Shown one piece after another: positions 1 through 9,848 of a stretch of 64,000 nt of DNA. The position numbers were made by a program, and so were the translations under genes. The stretch spans positions 186,001 through 250,000 of the forward strand of contig NZ_JAHEVJ010000005.1 in the NCBI RefSeq assembly GCF_018599245.1, written 5' to 3'. The notes beneath the pieces were generated by a model that had not been told where the DNA came from, did no database searches, and was given only the letters and a program-made list of their open reading frames with translations. Source of the DNA: Aliiroseovarius lamellibrachiae (GTDB lineage Bacteria > Pseudomonadota > Alphaproteobacteria > Rhodobacterales > Rhodobacteraceae). Within the stretch, counting starts at the first letter, position 1. The number at the start of each line of letters is the position of its first letter.

Positions 1-137
1 GCGTCATCAACCCCACTCTGGCCCTCGCCATAGTCTGCAAGCAGCCGATAAAAATCAGCCACCGGATGGGAACTGCCAGGCAACCCTGCATAAGCTGCTT
101 TCAAAGCTAAGATCTGATTATCGGAAAGTGTGAACAT
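1..137 (-). CDS. Partial hypothetical protein (5' end only)
   Basis: An open frame begins at an ATG at 137-135 on the minus strand and runs off the left edge, giving 45 codons. The visible N-terminus starts MFTLSDNQILALKAAYAG and has no signal peptide or membrane segment; it looks like the start of a helical cytosolic protein. I do not recognise the family. It lies 72 bases downstream of the next minus-strand gene and may share its transcript. It could be a chance frame, although its amino acid composition looks coding. Confidence 0.45.
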   Translation of the reverse strand, partial: MFTLSDNQILALKAAYAGLPGSSHPVADFYRLLADYGEGQSGVDD

Positions 138-209
138 GCTTTTCTCAATTCTTTATACTAACAATATTTATGTAGGTGTCTTGTTTGGCTGTGGCGGATT
201 TTCAATGGA

Positions 210-875
210 TCACAAAAACCTGTTCCAACAATGCATCAAGCCGGCGCAAACTCTCTTGCCAATCTTGGATGTTTGCATCTTGCGTGGCGGGCCAACCGTC
301 ATTGAACGCGCCATTATTGTACCAGCGAGAGTATTCACATTGATGATAACCCCGATATCAGGGGCAATTTTGAACCGGAGCTTGCAGTTTTGCCCCCCAA
401 TCGCCTTTGACTGAGGGTTCAGCGATGGGTGGCAACCCAAATAAGCGGGGTGTCCAAGAATTTCGAGATTCAGGTCGGGAACCACGATCCCGTGCATATT
501 TAGATCTTTAAATTGTGGAAGTGGATTGAAGTGATAAGTGGGTTTTTCGGGCAATATGCGGCCACGCCTAGTACCTATCCAAATATTCCCGACACCGTCA
601 GGAACCGTGAAACCGTTACGACTTAGCCACTGTGCACTTACAGGTAGGCGCATATTATCTGCGATCTTGTGTGAAATTCGTGCACAAACCTTTGCGTAGG
701 TTGACCCAAGATCAAACGACCCAACCGGACAGGAGAGTGTCACTGGTTTGGTTTTGCTTTCCTCACTTCCGGCGTCTGTATCATCTGCTTGACCTGCAGC
801 CGGAAGCCAGCACGCCGCGCAAAACATCGCCTGCAATATGTAACGCCTCCAGCCCACTGAGCACACTCCCCACAA
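210..875 (-). CDS. Secreted hypothetical protein
   Basis: A frame of up to 221 codons. The N-terminal part is a positively charged stretch followed by a hydrophobic segment ending in alanine and glycine residues (AACWLPAAGQA), which reads as a Sec signal peptide, so the product is probably periplasmic or secreted. The mature part contains several cysteines and no family motif I recognise. The start is uncertain: the longest frame begins at TTG 875, a GTG at 857 would give a well-formed signal peptide (MGWRRYIL...), and a GGAGG sits about 9 bases before a TTG at 836. The gene is isolated from its neighbours by short spacers. Function unknown. Confidence 0.55.
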   Translation of the reverse strand: MWGVCSVGWRRYILQAMFCAACWLPAAGQADDTDAGSEESKTKPVTLSCPVGSFDLGSTYAKVCARISHKIADNMRLPVSAQWLSRNGFTVPDGVGNIWIGTRRGRILPEKPTYHFNPLPQFKDLNMHGIVVPDLNLEILGHPAYLGCHPSLNPQSKAIGGQNCKLRFKIAPDIGVIINVNTLAGTIMARSMTVGPPRKMQTSKIGKRVCAGLMHCWNRFL

Positions 876-902
876 TAGCTAAATCAACTTTTAGGTGAAT
901 TG

Positions 903-1151
903 CTAGCTGGGCTTGGTGAGCCTGTAAAGCATCACGTGAAGGCAGGTTATTTTGTAGTGAGGGGGGCAATGGGAACATCTATTTTTATGCATGCGGTATC
1001 CCTGTTTGGGAGCCCGCGTGCGCGGCGTCACGGGGCTGAGGGTTGTCGATGCGTCGACCATGCCGTCGATCACCGCCGGAAACACGAATGCCCCCACAAT
1101 GATGATCGCGGAAAATGTGTCGGATATGATCTTGAGAACGTGAGACGCCAA
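903..1151 (-). CDS. Possible small membrane protein downstream of rmuC
   Basis: An 82-codon frame following rmuC on the same strand. Residues about 8-30 form one hydrophobic, probably membrane-spanning segment ([19 protein letters not shown]), followed by a basic, cysteine-containing tail. The only start is TTG 1151, without a clear ribosome binding site. The same frame stays open and protein-like for about 16 codons upstream (reading [10 protein letters not shown]) back to a TGA, which suggests the true N-terminus is longer or that the gene is decayed. No family recognised. Its composition and position make it more likely than a chance frame, but it could be a remnant. Confidence 0.35.
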   Translation of the reverse strand: MASHVLKIISDTFSAIIIVGAFVFPAVIDGMVDASTTLSPVTPRTRAPKQGYRMHKNRCSHCPPHYKITCLHVMLYRLTKPS

Positions 1152-1215
1152 GGCTCGCCAAGCGGCCCGAAGGATCTGACGCGTGCCTAAATCAGGTGTT
1201 CAAACGGCGTTGCCC

Positions 1216-2445
1216 CTATCCGTTTCCAATGGGCACCACTGTTTGATCGTCACCCTCGACCTCTTCAAAGTCGAAATTATCCAAGCGTTTCGCGCGATTG
1301 CCCGCTTTTTCGGCGGAAATCTTGATGTCCGAAATATCCTTGGACGCTTGATGAAAATGCCGGTCAAGGTTCGCCACACGATCGCCCAACCGCCCCACAT
1401 CCCCTGACAACAGGTGCAGTTCTTTGCGAATGGCGCCCGCCTGTTCCCGCATCCGCGCATCCTTCAAAATCGCGCGCATTGTGTTCAACGTGGCCATGCA
1501 GGTCGTGGGTGACACGATCCAAACGCGGGCCTCGAACCCCTCGCGCACCAGCTCTGGGAAATTGGCGTGAAGCTCTGCATACACGGCCTCGGACGGCAAA
1601 AACATCAACGCCCCATCGGCTGTTTCGCCTTCCAGAATGTACTTTTCCGAAATCGCTTTGACATGCGCGCGAATGGCGACTTTCATCGCACGGCCCGCCT
1701 CAACCAAGGCGGCTTTATCCTCGGCCCGGCGCAAACCTTCGTAAGCTTCCAGCGGGAACTTACTGTCGATCACGATCGGACCGGGAGGGTTCGGCAAATG
1801 GATCAGACAATCCGCCCGTTTGCCGTTCGAAAGGGTCGCTTGCATCGTATAGCTGTCTTTCGGCAACGCCTTTGAAACAATGTCATGCAGTTGAATTTCG
1901 CCAAACGCCCCGCGCGTTTGCTTGTTCGACAAAATATCCTGCAAGGACAACACGTCGCCCGACAGCCGGGTGATATTGTCTTGTGCCTTGTCGATCACTT
2001 TCAGACGCTCTTGCAATTGCGTCAGGCTTTCGGTGGTTTTCACCGCTGATCCCTGAAGGGTTTCTTTCATCCGCTCTTGCATCTCAACCATGGAACGTGC
2101 GGATTTCATCGCGTTGTCATGCAGTCGGTCGTTCATTTGCTGCTGCACCGCGCCAAGGCGGGCTTCCATCGCCTGAAGCACCTGCGCCTGCCCCGACGCC
2201 TGCGCGTCCGACACTGTGCGCAACCCGCCAGACAGTTGATCTTGCCCGGCCCCCAGCACCTGAACCGCATGCCCCAGCCCACCCAATTGGCGCGCAAGCT
2301 CGGAACTGGCCCGCGCGGATTGCCCGGCCCGGCGCACGGAGACAATCAACAATACAATCACCAAAACCACCGCCAAGATAGCCGCCATCAGCGCAAATCC
2401 AGTGGCAGAATTAAGTGCGATTTCCATTTCACCAAACTTGATCAT
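1216..2445 (-). CDS. rmuC: DNA recombination protein RmuC
   Basis: Product of 409 residues if started at ATG 2445, which overlaps the mutL stop as ATGA, the usual sign of translational coupling. An N-terminal membrane anchor (residues about 13-38, rich in V, L, I) is followed by a long coiled coil (about 40-160) and the RmuC nuclease-like core, with signatures such as GAFGEIQL and [12 protein letters not shown]. RmuC-family proteins are predicted to limit DNA rearrangements; the core resembles restriction-endonuclease folds. A later ATG at 2427 is an alternative start. The pairing with mutL places two genome-maintenance genes in one transcript. Confidence 0.93.
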   Translation of the reverse strand: MIKFGEMEIALNSATGFALMAAILAVVLVIVLLIVSVRRAGQSARASSELARQLGGLGHAVQVLGAGQDQLSGGLRTVSDAQASGQAQVLQAMEARLGAVQQQMNDRLHDNAMKSARSMVEMQERMKETLQGSAVKTTESLTQLQERLKVIDKAQDNITRLSGDVLSLQDILSNKQTRGAFGEIQLHDIVSKALPKDSYTMQATLSNGKRADCLIHLPNPPGPIVIDSKFPLEAYEGLRRAEDKAALVEAGRAMKVAIRAHVKAISEKYILEGETADGALMFLPSEAVYAELHANFPELVREGFEARVWIVSPTTCMATLNTMRAILKDARMREQAGAIRKELHLLSGDVGRLGDRVANLDRHFHQASKDISDIKISAEKAGNRAKRLDNFDFEEVEGDDQTVVPIGNG

Positions 2446-4322
2446 GTGCGTCCAAACAATCTTTCGATATCGCTGAGTTTCAGCTCTACATACGTGGGGC
2501 GGCCGTGGTTGCATTGGCCGGAATGGGGCGTGGCTTCCATTTCACGAAGCAAGGCGTTCATTTCCTCGGCGCGCATCCAGCGCCCCGATCGGATCGACCC
2601 GTGACACGCCACCCGCGACAGCACAGCCTCGATTTTGGCTTGCACCATATTGCTGTCACCCTGATCGGCCAACTCATCCAACACATCGCGGATCATCGCA
2701 GCGGCGTTCACCTCGCCCAAAATCGCGGGGGTTTCACGCACGGCGACGGCGGTGCCGCCAAAAGGTTCAATCACCAACCCAAGCGTCTTCAACGCCTCGG
2801 CGGCCTCCAGCAACCGGCCGATGTCACCCGCCGACAATTCGATGATCTCGGGGATCAACAACGCCTGCGACGCCACCCCGTTTTCCGCCATCTGTGCCTT
2901 GAGCTTTTCATAGACCAACCGTTCATGTGCCGCATGTTGGTCCACGATCACCATGCCAGTTTCCGTCTGCGCGATGATATAGTTTTCATGGACCTGCGCA
3001 CGGGCCGCCCCCAACGGCAACTGGCTGGGGTGTGGCGCTTCCGGTAAAGCCTCGTCGATGCCGACCGACGGTTCAAACCGTGCCGATGGCGCGGCCATTT
3101 CCGCAAACCCAGGGGCCTCAACCAAGTGGTCAGGCGCCTGACCGTAATAGGCGCCTCGAAGGGCGCCCTGACTGGGCCGATCCATTTGATATTGACGCGG
3201 AAGACCCGAAGCGGTGGGCAATTCGGGCCGCATCGCGCCCAAGGTCGCCCCGGCCACGGTTGTGGATGCCCGATGCCCCGCCTCGGCCAGCGCATGACGC
3301 AGGCCCGACACGATCAATCCCCGTGCTAAACCGGGATCGCGAAAACGCACCTCTGACTTCGCGGGGTGGACATTCACATCGACGAGCTGCGGATCACAGG
3401 TGATGAACAATGCAGCGGCCGGGTGACGATCGCGGCTGAGAAAATCAAAATAGGCGGCGCGCAGCGCCCCTGTCAGCAATTTGTCCTTCACCGGGCGGCC
3501 ATTCACAAACAGGAATTGCGCCACCGCCGCCCCGCGTGAGTAGGTCGGCAGGGCGGCATATCCCGTCAGGCGAAGCCCTTCGCGGGTGGCATCAATCGCC
3601 AATGCATTTTCGGTGAATTCGCGACCCAGAATTTGGCCCAACCGCCCGTAAAGCGCATCAAAAAGATCGCCCGTTTGCGCGTCGGCGCGGAAAGTCACAC
3701 GCCCTTCGCCGCCACCGGACACATCCCGCAAGGTAAAGCCAACATGCGGTTCGGCCATCGCCAAACGCTTGATCACATCACCAATGGCCTGCGCCTCAGC
3801 GCGATCCGTGCGCATGAACTTTAAACGTGCGGGCGTGGCAAAAAAGAGATCGCGCAGCTCAACCACCGTGCCTTCGGAAAGGGCCGCGGGTTTGACCGGG
3901 CTCATCGCCCCGCCCGACACCCGAATGGTCGCCGCCTCATCCCCCGGAACGCGGGACGTGATGTCCAATCGCCCCACCGCCCCCAAGCTGGGCAAGGCTT
4001 CGCCGCGAAAACCAAAGGTGTGAATATCCAGAAGGTCAGAGCCATCAATTTTCGACGTGGCATGGCGCGACAAGGCCAATGACAGATCATCCGGCGCAAT
4101 TCCGCAGCCATTATCCGTCACGCGGATCAGTGTCTTACCCCCATCCGCGTAGCTTACATCAATCCGCGTGGCCCCCGCATCAATGGCGTTTTCCACCAGT
4201 TCTTTGACGGCCGAAGCAGGGCGTTCCACCACTTCCCCCGCGGCAATGCGGTTGATGGCAGCATCGTCCAATTGGCGAATAACGGGCCGTTTCAGGCTTA
4301 TATGGGGGGTATCATCAGGCAT
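2442..4322 (-). CDS. mutL: DNA mismatch repair protein MutL
   Basis: 626 residues from ATG 4322. The N-terminal GHKL ATPase carries the family motifs: [26 protein letters not shown] (given here only as the block at residues about 18-43), DNGCGI, and GFRGEALPS. The C-terminal dimerisation and endonuclease region contains the VDQHAAHER block and ends in ERLFGRT. MutL couples MutS mismatch recognition to strand removal. The C-terminal region has CHGSIRSG and GRPTYVEL blocks; I did not make out a DQHA(X)2E(X)4E metal site beyond [12 protein letters not shown], which fits it. The open frame extends upstream, but the extension lacks MutL similarity. The stop overlaps the rmuC start. Confidence 0.97.
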   Translation of the reverse strand: MPDDTPHISLKRPVIRQLDDAAINRIAAGEVVERPASAVKELVENAIDAGATRIDVSYADGGKTLIRVTDNGCGIAPDDLSLALSRHATSKIDGSDLLDIHTFGFRGEALPSLGAVGRLDITSRVPGDEAATIRVSGGAMSPVKPAALSEGTVVELRDLFFATPARLKFMRTDRAEAQAIGDVIKRLAMAEPHVGFTLRDVSGGGEGRVTFRADAQTGDLFDALYGRLGQILGREFTENALAIDATREGLRLTGYAALPTYSRGAAVAQFLFVNGRPVKDKLLTGALRAAYFDFLSRDRHPAAALFITCDPQLVDVNVHPAKSEVRFRDPGLARGLIVSGLRHALAEAGHRASTTVAGATLGAMRPELPTASGLPRQYQMDRPSQGALRGAYYGQAPDHLVEAPGFAEMAAPSARFEPSVGIDEALPEAPHPSQLPLGAARAQVHENYIIAQTETGMVIVDQHAAHERLVYEKLKAQMAENGVASQALLIPEIIELSAGDIGRLLEAAEALKTLGLVIEPFGGTAVAVRETPAILGEVNAAAMIRDVLDELADQGDSNMVQAKIEAVLSRVACHGSIRSGRWMRAEEMNALLREMEATPHSGQCNHGRPTYVELKLSDIERLFGRT

Positions 4323-4392
4323 ACCACAAAACTTAGCACGCTCTGATCCGATTCGACCATGCTCAAACCAATGCCCTGTGCGGCGATCAGAG

Positions 4393-5709
4393 TTAATTCG
4401 CGACGGCGGGTTCTGCCAACCCAACCGGTTGCCCAATCACCACAAATGTCAGGGCCGCTGGGTCAAAAATCCGCTTCGCAACACGGTTGGCGTCTTCCAA
4501 CGTCACCGCGAGAACTTTGTCATTCCGCGTGCTGATATAATCAATCGGCAGCCCTTCCATTTGCATCCCAACAAGGATGCCGGCGATGGTTGAATTGCCG
4601 TCGAACCGCAAAGGATATGAGCCCGTCAGATAGGTTTGCGCGGCGGTCAATTCCTGTTCGGTGATGCCATCCCGCGCCATTTTTGCCCATTCTTCCCGCA
4701 CAACCTGCACCGCCTCCGCCATGCTGGCATTTTGGCTGGAAAACTGCCCCATGACGCCTTCGGCATGATCCAGTTCGAACAAAAATGCACTGATCCCATA
4801 GGTCAGTCCGCGCTTTTCACGCACCTCTTGCATCAATCGCCCATCGGACCCCAGCCCGCCCATGACCTGACTGACAATATAGGCCGGGAAAAAATCGGGA
4901 TCCTCGCGGCGCAATCCTTTATGGCCAAATCGCGCGATAGATTGCGGAGTGTCGAAGGGAATGATGGTTTGCGCGCCATCCAGGGCAAGCTCGACCCGAT
5001 CTGGCAAATCGCCCCCGGTGGCTGGCAGGCCCGACAGCAGTTCGTCCAGCAAGGTTGCCAACTCCGTTGCGGTGATGTCGCCGACGGCCCCGATGTACAT
5101 CTGGTCGCGCGCAATCGTATCGGCAAAAGCCGCAAGCAGATCGTCGCGGGTTAACGCCTGAACGCTCGCCTCAGTGCCCCCATCATAGCTGCCATATGGA
5201 TGGTCGCCAAAGGCCATCTTATCCCATGTCTCCGACAGGATATCGCCGGGATCAGCCGCCCGTGACTTGAGGTTTGACAACAGCTGTCCACGCACCCGTT
5301 CTATCGCGTCTTCGTCGAACCGGGGCGCAATCAAAGCGGCGCGCAACAGTGCCGCCGCCTTATCGCGGTTTTCGGTGAGGAACTGGGCAGAGATGTTGAT
5401 TGCGTCACGGCTCGCGTGGAATCCAATCGACGCCGCCATCGCCTCACGGGCTTCGGAATAGGCGCGCGCGTCCATGTCGCCAGCACCTTCCTCAAGCAAA
5501 GATGTCATCAGTTCGACTGATCCGCGTTTGTCCGGACGATCAAGGGATGTACCGCCCCTAAAACTGATTTCAAGCGCCACAAACGGCAGGCTGTGTTCCT
5601 CGACCAACCACGCTGTATGGCCGCCTTGCGAGGTCACATTTTGGATCGCAACCTCCGCCGAGGCCGGCAGGGCAAACAGGATCAGGGCAATCAACGCATG
5701 TCGCAACAT
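4393..5709 (-). CDS. M16 family peptidase-like protein, non-catalytic partner
   Basis: 438 residues with a signal peptide ([18 protein letters not shown]), so periplasmic. The fold is M16 (pitrilysin/mitochondrial processing peptidase type), but the place of the zinc motif HxxEH is taken by a [12 protein letters not shown] segment, so the protein should lack zinc catalysis. Later M16 features are present ([10 protein letters not shown]). The next gene upstream encodes the HxxEH partner; ATG 5709 shares one base with its stop (TGATG), or GTG 5712 overlaps it. Such pairs are known to form heterodimers in which one subunit is catalytic and the other shapes the substrate chamber. Substrate unknown. 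Confidence 0.9.
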   Translation of the reverse strand: MLRHALIALILFALPASAEVAIQNVTSQGGHTAWLVEEHSLPFVALEISFRGGTSLDRPDKRGSVELMTSLLEEGAGDMDARAYSEAREAMAASIGFHASRDAINISAQFLTENRDKAAALLRAALIAPRFDEDAIERVRGQLLSNLKSRAADPGDILSETWDKMAFGDHPYGSYDGGTEASVQALTRDDLLAAFADTIARDQMYIGAVGDITATELATLLDELLSGLPATGGDLPDRVELALDGAQTIIPFDTPQSIARFGHKGLRREDPDFFPAYIVSQVMGGLGSDGRLMQEVREKRGLTYGISAFLFELDHAEGVMGQFSSQNASMAEAVQVVREEWAKMARDGITEQELTAAQTYLTGSYPLRFDGNSTIAGILVGMQMEGLPIDYISTRNDKVLAVTLEDANRVAKRIFDPAALTFVVIGQPVGLAEPAVAN

Positions 5710-7043
5710 CACATTTCCTCTCCGTTTTCCGGAACAAGCCAGCCGGTCACAGATTGGCGTTTATCAAGCACGTTTCTGGCCACACGCATCACATCGTCGG
5801 GGGTGACGGATTGCAAAATCCCCTGCCACTGGTCGATATCCTCAAGCGTCAGGCCGGAACTGAGCGCCCGACCATAGCGATCCGCCCGGGAATAAGCATC
5901 GTCTTGGGCATAAATCTCGCCCGCCCGGATTTGGAATTTGATCCGCTCAAACTGCTCCGCATCAACGCCCTGTTCAAAGAAACTGGCGATTTGCGCATCT
6001 AATGCTTCCTCGGCGTTTCGAAGGGTGACGCCCTCTGCTGGAACGACAACAAATCCAAAGCCGCTGTCGTCCATGGCCACGGATGAATAGTTCGCGCCAA
6101 CATAAACCGCAATTTGCTGGTCAAATTGCAACGCACGCCCAAGCACCGATGTCGCGCCCGATCCGCCCAGAATTTCCGCCAAATACACCAGTGCCGCGGC
6201 ATCCTCTTGCGCACCGGAATCACGTTCCGGGGCCAGATAGCTGCGCATCAAATAGGGCTGTGCCACCCGAGGGTCCGCCATGCGCAGGCGCCGCGCCGCC
6301 AATTGCGGTGGCTCTTCCACACGTTTTCTGACGCCAAGATCAGCGGTGGGCTTAAGGGGCCCATAATGGGTTTCGGCCAGGCTGCGCACCTCATCCGGTT
6401 GCACATCCCCCGCGACGACAAGCGTTGCATTGTTGGGGGCGTAATAGCGGCGGTAAAAGTCCAACGCATCTTGCCGAGAGAGGGTTTCCATTTCATGACG
6501 CCAGCCGATGACCGGAATGCCGTAAGGGTGGTTTAGGTAAGACGCCGCACGAAACTGTTCGTAAAAAAGAGCACCGGGGTCGCTGTCGGTTCGCTGGGCG
6601 CGCTCTTCCAAAATCACCTCACGCTCGGTCAGGATATCCTCTTCGCTCAAGCGAAGATTACGCATCCGGTCCGCTTCCATTTGCATGATCAACCCAAGGC
6701 GATCGGCCGCAATACGTTGATAATAGGCGGTATAATCTTGGGTGGTGAACGCGTTGTCAGATCCGCCGTTTTCGGTGACCACCCGCGACAATTGCCCAGC
6801 CGCCATCGTGTCGGTCGCCTTAAACAGAAGATGTTCGAGGAAATGTGCCACGCCAGAAACGCCCGGCTTTTCATCCGCAGCCCCCGCCCGATACCACAGC
6901 ATTTGCACCACAACCGGCGCCCGGTGGTCTTCGATCACGACAACTTGCAAGCCGTTGTCCAGCTTGAACTCTGTCACCCCTTTGGGGGTGGCGAAGGCAG
7001 GTAGCGCCACGCAAGCGGCAAGGGCAGCGAGGAATAATCGCAT
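5709..7043 (-). CDS. M16 family zinc peptidase, catalytic subunit
   Basis: 444 residues from ATG 7043, with a signal peptide (MRLFLAALAACVALPAFA) cleaved near residue 18. The zinc motif HFLEHLLF (HxxEH) lies near residue 70, and the distal zinc ligand region (LTEREVILEE) about 75 residues later, the spacing expected of M16B enzymes. The C-terminal half repeats the fold without the motif. It is probably a periplasmic oligopeptide- or protein-degrading enzyme that works with the non-catalytic M16 protein encoded next, whose start overlaps this stop. The longer frame to 7103 adds 20 residues before the signal peptide and is unlikely to be used. Confidence 0.93.
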   Translation of the reverse strand: MRLFLAALAACVALPAFATPKGVTEFKLDNGLQVVVIEDHRAPVVVQMLWYRAGAADEKPGVSGVAHFLEHLLFKATDTMAAGQLSRVVTENGGSDNAFTTQDYTAYYQRIAADRLGLIMQMEADRMRNLRLSEEDILTEREVILEERAQRTDSDPGALFYEQFRAASYLNHPYGIPVIGWRHEMETLSRQDALDFYRRYYAPNNATLVVAGDVQPDEVRSLAETHYGPLKPTADLGVRKRVEEPPQLAARRLRMADPRVAQPYLMRSYLAPERDSGAQEDAAALVYLAEILGGSGATSVLGRALQFDQQIAVYVGANYSSVAMDDSGFGFVVVPAEGVTLRNAEEALDAQIASFFEQGVDAEQFERIKFQIRAGEIYAQDDAYSRADRYGRALSSGLTLEDIDQWQGILQSVTPDDVMRVARNVLDKRQSVTGWLVPENGEEM

Positions 7044-7138
7044 GAGGGTCTCCCGTGAATATGCGACCAAACTAGACACTGTGGCGCGGGCCGCAAGCCT
7101 CACCCACGCAAAGTTGAAGACCAGTTAACGGATCATTC

Positions 7139-7669
7139 TCAGTTCACGACTTGCGGCGGGGCCGATGGTGTCCAGACACCAAGGCGGCGCAGGCGTTCCA
7201 ATTCATGGTTCTGATCCAGGTGCATGTTCGTATATGCGCGATAATAGACATTCACATTGAACAAACGTTCCAGCAAGCGCCCTTTATTATCACGGCGCCA
7301 TTCCAGATCCTCGGCGGCCAATTGGTTGCGAATGGATCCAGAAACACCATGGCGCGAGGCATAATTCACCACGCCCGCTTCACCAGAGCGAATGCCGGTA
7401 CGATCCAGACGGTCGGGACGCCCGCCCAATGCCGCCACCGCATCTTTCATCGGGGTCACATCCGAGCGGTTTGCGCCACCGGGGGTGGGCGCAGGCAATG
7501 CCTTATAGCTTTCCGGCTCCTGCAACGGTTTGGTTGGCAGGATGGAAAATTCATCCGGCCCCGATTGCGTTGCCTTAAGGTTCATAAGCTGAGGCTCTTT
7601 GTCGCCACAGGCTGACAAGGTCAGCACCATTGCAAACAAGGCCAGAGTTTTTACCGTGATGTCACGCAT
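7139..7669 (-). CDS. DUF3035 lipoprotein (BamF-type)
   Basis: 176 residues starting at ATG 7669. A lipoprotein signal ends in LSAC, so the mature protein should be lipidated at that cysteine and sit in the outer membrane. The body is short and proline-rich (SILPTKPLQEPESYKALP), then a helical, charged region. This matches the DUF3035 family, which I recall being annotated as the alphaproteobacterial BAM subunit BamF; a role in outer-membrane protein assembly is by family, not shown here. It follows lspA, the enzyme that processes lipoprotein signals, and precedes the M16 peptidase pair. Confidence 0.82.
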   Translation of the reverse strand: MRDITVKTLALFAMVLTLSACGDKEPQLMNLKATQSGPDEFSILPTKPLQEPESYKALPAPTPGGANRSDVTPMKDAVAALGGRPDRLDRTGIRSGEAGVVNYASRHGVSGSIRNQLAAEDLEWRRDNKGRLLERLFNVNVYYRAYTNMHLDQNHELERLRRLGVWTPSAPPQVVN

Positions 7670-7722
7670 TAGACGCAAAACCCCCATTTCCTACTGCTTC
7701 TTAGCCCATCTGGAAACGCGCG

Positions 7723-8193
7723 TCACGGGGTCTTGTTCGTATCGGCGAAAAGCACCAGGCCAAACGCCCCCGCAAAGACGAAAATATCCGCGACATTAAA
7801 GGAATACGGGTTGTTTATGCCGCAGCACGACATGTTCAAAAAATCAACAACGGCCCCGTAAACCAAGCGATCAATGATATTTCCAACCGCGCCACCAACC
7901 AAAAGACCGGCACTGACGAATGCCAGTGCGCGCGATTGGCTGCGTCGCACCCAAATGATAACCCAAGCAGAAATCACCAGCCCCAACGCAATAAGCACCC
8001 AGCGCATAATGTCCGTATCGGACCCAAACAGGCCAAAATTCACACCCCTGTTCCACGCCATCTGAAAATTAAGATAGGGCGGGAACACCTCGACCCAGCC
8101 GCGATTGGCCAGCTCGAGGGATTTGAGCACAAAGATCTTGCTGCCCTGATCCAAGGCAAGGGCGAGAACAGCAAAGATCGTGATCAGTTTCAT
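7723..8193 (-). CDS. lspA: Lipoprotein signal peptidase
   Basis: 156 residues from ATG 8193, the usual length for LspA. Four hydrophobic segments are visible. The two catalytic aspartates are in the conserved blocks GGAVGNIIDRL and VVDFLNM...FNVADIFVF, and the WNRGVNFGLF block (usually NxGAAFG) is slightly unusual in having RGVNFG. It cleaves the signal peptide of diacylglyceryl-modified prolipoproteins in the inner membrane. It lies between purH and the DUF3035 lipoprotein gene on the same strand. Confidence 0.96.
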   Translation of the reverse strand: MKLITIFAVLALALDQGSKIFVLKSLELANRGWVEVFPPYLNFQMAWNRGVNFGLFGSDTDIMRWVLIALGLVISAWVIIWVRRSQSRALAFVSAGLLVGGAVGNIIDRLVYGAVVDFLNMSCCGINNPYSFNVADIFVFAGAFGLVLFADTNKTP

Positions 8194-8200
8194 GGGCAGA

Positions 8201-9790
8201 TCAGTGTTTAAAGTGGCGCATGCCGGTGAACACCATGGCAAGGCCTGCGTCATTGGCGGCTTTGATCACTTCGTCATCGCGCATGGATCCACCCGGCTGA
8301 ATGACGCAAGTGGCGCCCGCAGCGGCCGCTTCCATCAACCCGTCGGGGAAGGGGAAAAACGCATCCGACGCCACGGCAGATCCTTTGGCAAGGCTTGCAT
8401 CCAGTCCCAATTCATCCGCCATACGCTGCGCTTTTGACGCGGCAACATTGGCACTGTCGAGGCGGCTCATCTGACCCGCGCCAACGCCCACTGTGGCATG
8501 GTCTTTCACGTAAACAATCGCGTTGGATTTCACATGCTTGGCAACTTTCCAAGCAAACAAAAGATCCTCAAGCTGTTCATCCGTTGGCGCCTTTTCGGTG
8601 ACGACCTTCAGATCATCCAACCCGATGTACCCAACATCTTTGTCCTGCACGAGCATCCCACCGGCGACCTGCTTATAAGACACAATCGGCGCGCGCGTAT
8701 CCGGCAGAGCGTCTGTCAGCAAAAGGCGCAGGTTCTTCTTGGCTGCAAAAATCTCTTTCGCTTCATCGGACGCACCGGGGGCAATCACAACCTCGGTGAA
8801 AATCTCTACAATCTTGGTCGCGGTTGCCGCGTCCAGCGGTTTGTTCAGCGCAACAATGCCACCAAAGGCCGAGGTGCGATCGCAATCAAACGCCTTTTGA
8901 TAGGCCTCTTCCAAGGTCGCGCCCTTGGCCACACCACACGGGTTGGCGTGTTTGATAATCGCAACAGCAGCCGTTTCAGCGGGATCAAATTCCGAAACCA
9001 GCTCATAGGCGGCGTCGGTGTCATTGATGTTGTTATAGCTCAGCTCTTTGCCCTGCAACTGGGTCGCGGTGGCCACGCCAGGGCGGTTAGACCCATCGGT
9101 ATAAAACGCCGCTTTCTGGTGGCTGTTTTCGCCATACCGCAGGGTTTGCTTCAACTCACCAGCAAAGGCCCGGCGCTTGGGCGCGTCCAGCGACAGCGCA
9201 TTTGCCATCCAGTTCGACACAGCCGCATCATAGGCTGCGGTGCGCGCATACGCTTTTTGCGACAGCTTGCGACGGAATTTCGGGCAAGTGGCCCCACCGT
9301 GCTGATCCATGTCGCCCAAAAGCTTGTCGTAATCCTCAACATCCACAACCACATTCACAAAGGAATGGTTTTTCGCCGCGGCACGGATCATCGCCGGGCC
9401 GCCAATGTCGATGTTTTCAATACAGGTGTCATAATCAGCACCCTTGGCCACGGTCGCCTCAAACGGATAGAGGTTCACAACCAACAGATCGATCGCGCCA
9501 ATGCCATGCTCATCCATCGCGGCAACATGTTCGGCATTGTCGCGCAGCGCCAAAAGACCCCCATGTACATTCGGGTGCAGCGTTTTTACGCGCCCGTCCA
9601 TCATCTCTGGAAAACCGGTCACATCCGCCACGTCTTTCACCGCAACGCCCGCATCGCGCAGCGCTTTGGCCGATCCGCCGGTCGACAGAATTTCGACGCC
9701 GCGCGCCTCCAGCTCTTTGCCCAGCTCAATAAGGCCAGTTTTGTCAGAAACGGAAATAAGCGCACGGCGCACAGGATGAAGATCGGTCAT
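8201..9790 (-). CDS. purH: Bifunctional AICAR transformylase / IMP cyclohydrolase
   Basis: 529 residues from ATG 9790. The N-terminal MGS-like IMP cyclohydrolase domain (about 1-200) shows [25 protein letters not shown] and the [12 protein letters not shown] block; the C-terminal transformylase shows [22 protein letters not shown] and [10 protein letters not shown]. It performs the last two steps of de novo IMP synthesis. The frame extends 64 codons upstream without similarity, so the ATG near the conserved start was chosen. It lies 7 bases before lspA and 58 bases after the heparinase-fold gene, in an order common in Rhodobacterales. Confidence 0.97.
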   Translation of the reverse strand: MTDLHPVRRALISVSDKTGLIELGKELEARGVEILSTGGSAKALRDAGVAVKDVADVTGFPEMMDGRVKTLHPNVHGGLLALRDNAEHVAAMDEHGIGAIDLLVVNLYPFEATVAKGADYDTCIENIDIGGPAMIRAAAKNHSFVNVVVDVEDYDKLLGDMDQHGGATCPKFRRKLSQKAYARTAAYDAAVSNWMANALSLDAPKRRAFAGELKQTLRYGENSHQKAAFYTDGSNRPGVATATQLQGKELSYNNINDTDAAYELVSEFDPAETAAVAIIKHANPCGVAKGATLEEAYQKAFDCDRTSAFGGIVALNKPLDAATATKIVEIFTEVVIAPGASDEAKEIFAAKKNLRLLLTDALPDTRAPIVSYKQVAGGMLVQDKDVGYIGLDDLKVVTEKAPTDEQLEDLLFAWKVAKHVKSNAIVYVKDHATVGVGAGQMSRLDSANVAASKAQRMADELGLDASLAKGSAVASDAFFPFPDGLMEAAAAGATCVIQPGGSMRDDEVIKAANDAGLAMVFTGMRHFKH

Positions 9791-9848
9791 TGTGGTCTGG
9801 CCCCCCTTAGGCCCAGAAATGGCAGTCACTGAATGTCTCAGCAATTCT

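Noticed and set aside
7660-7725. Third copy of the hairpin repeat near CTGGAAACGCG
   Set aside because: Only one arm resembles the repeat, and the position overlaps coding sequence of the DUF3035 gene start and lspA end.
8498-9832. 444-codon plus-strand frame antisense to purH
   Set aside because: It lies wholly opposite conserved PurH domains and its composition follows the third-base bias of purH.
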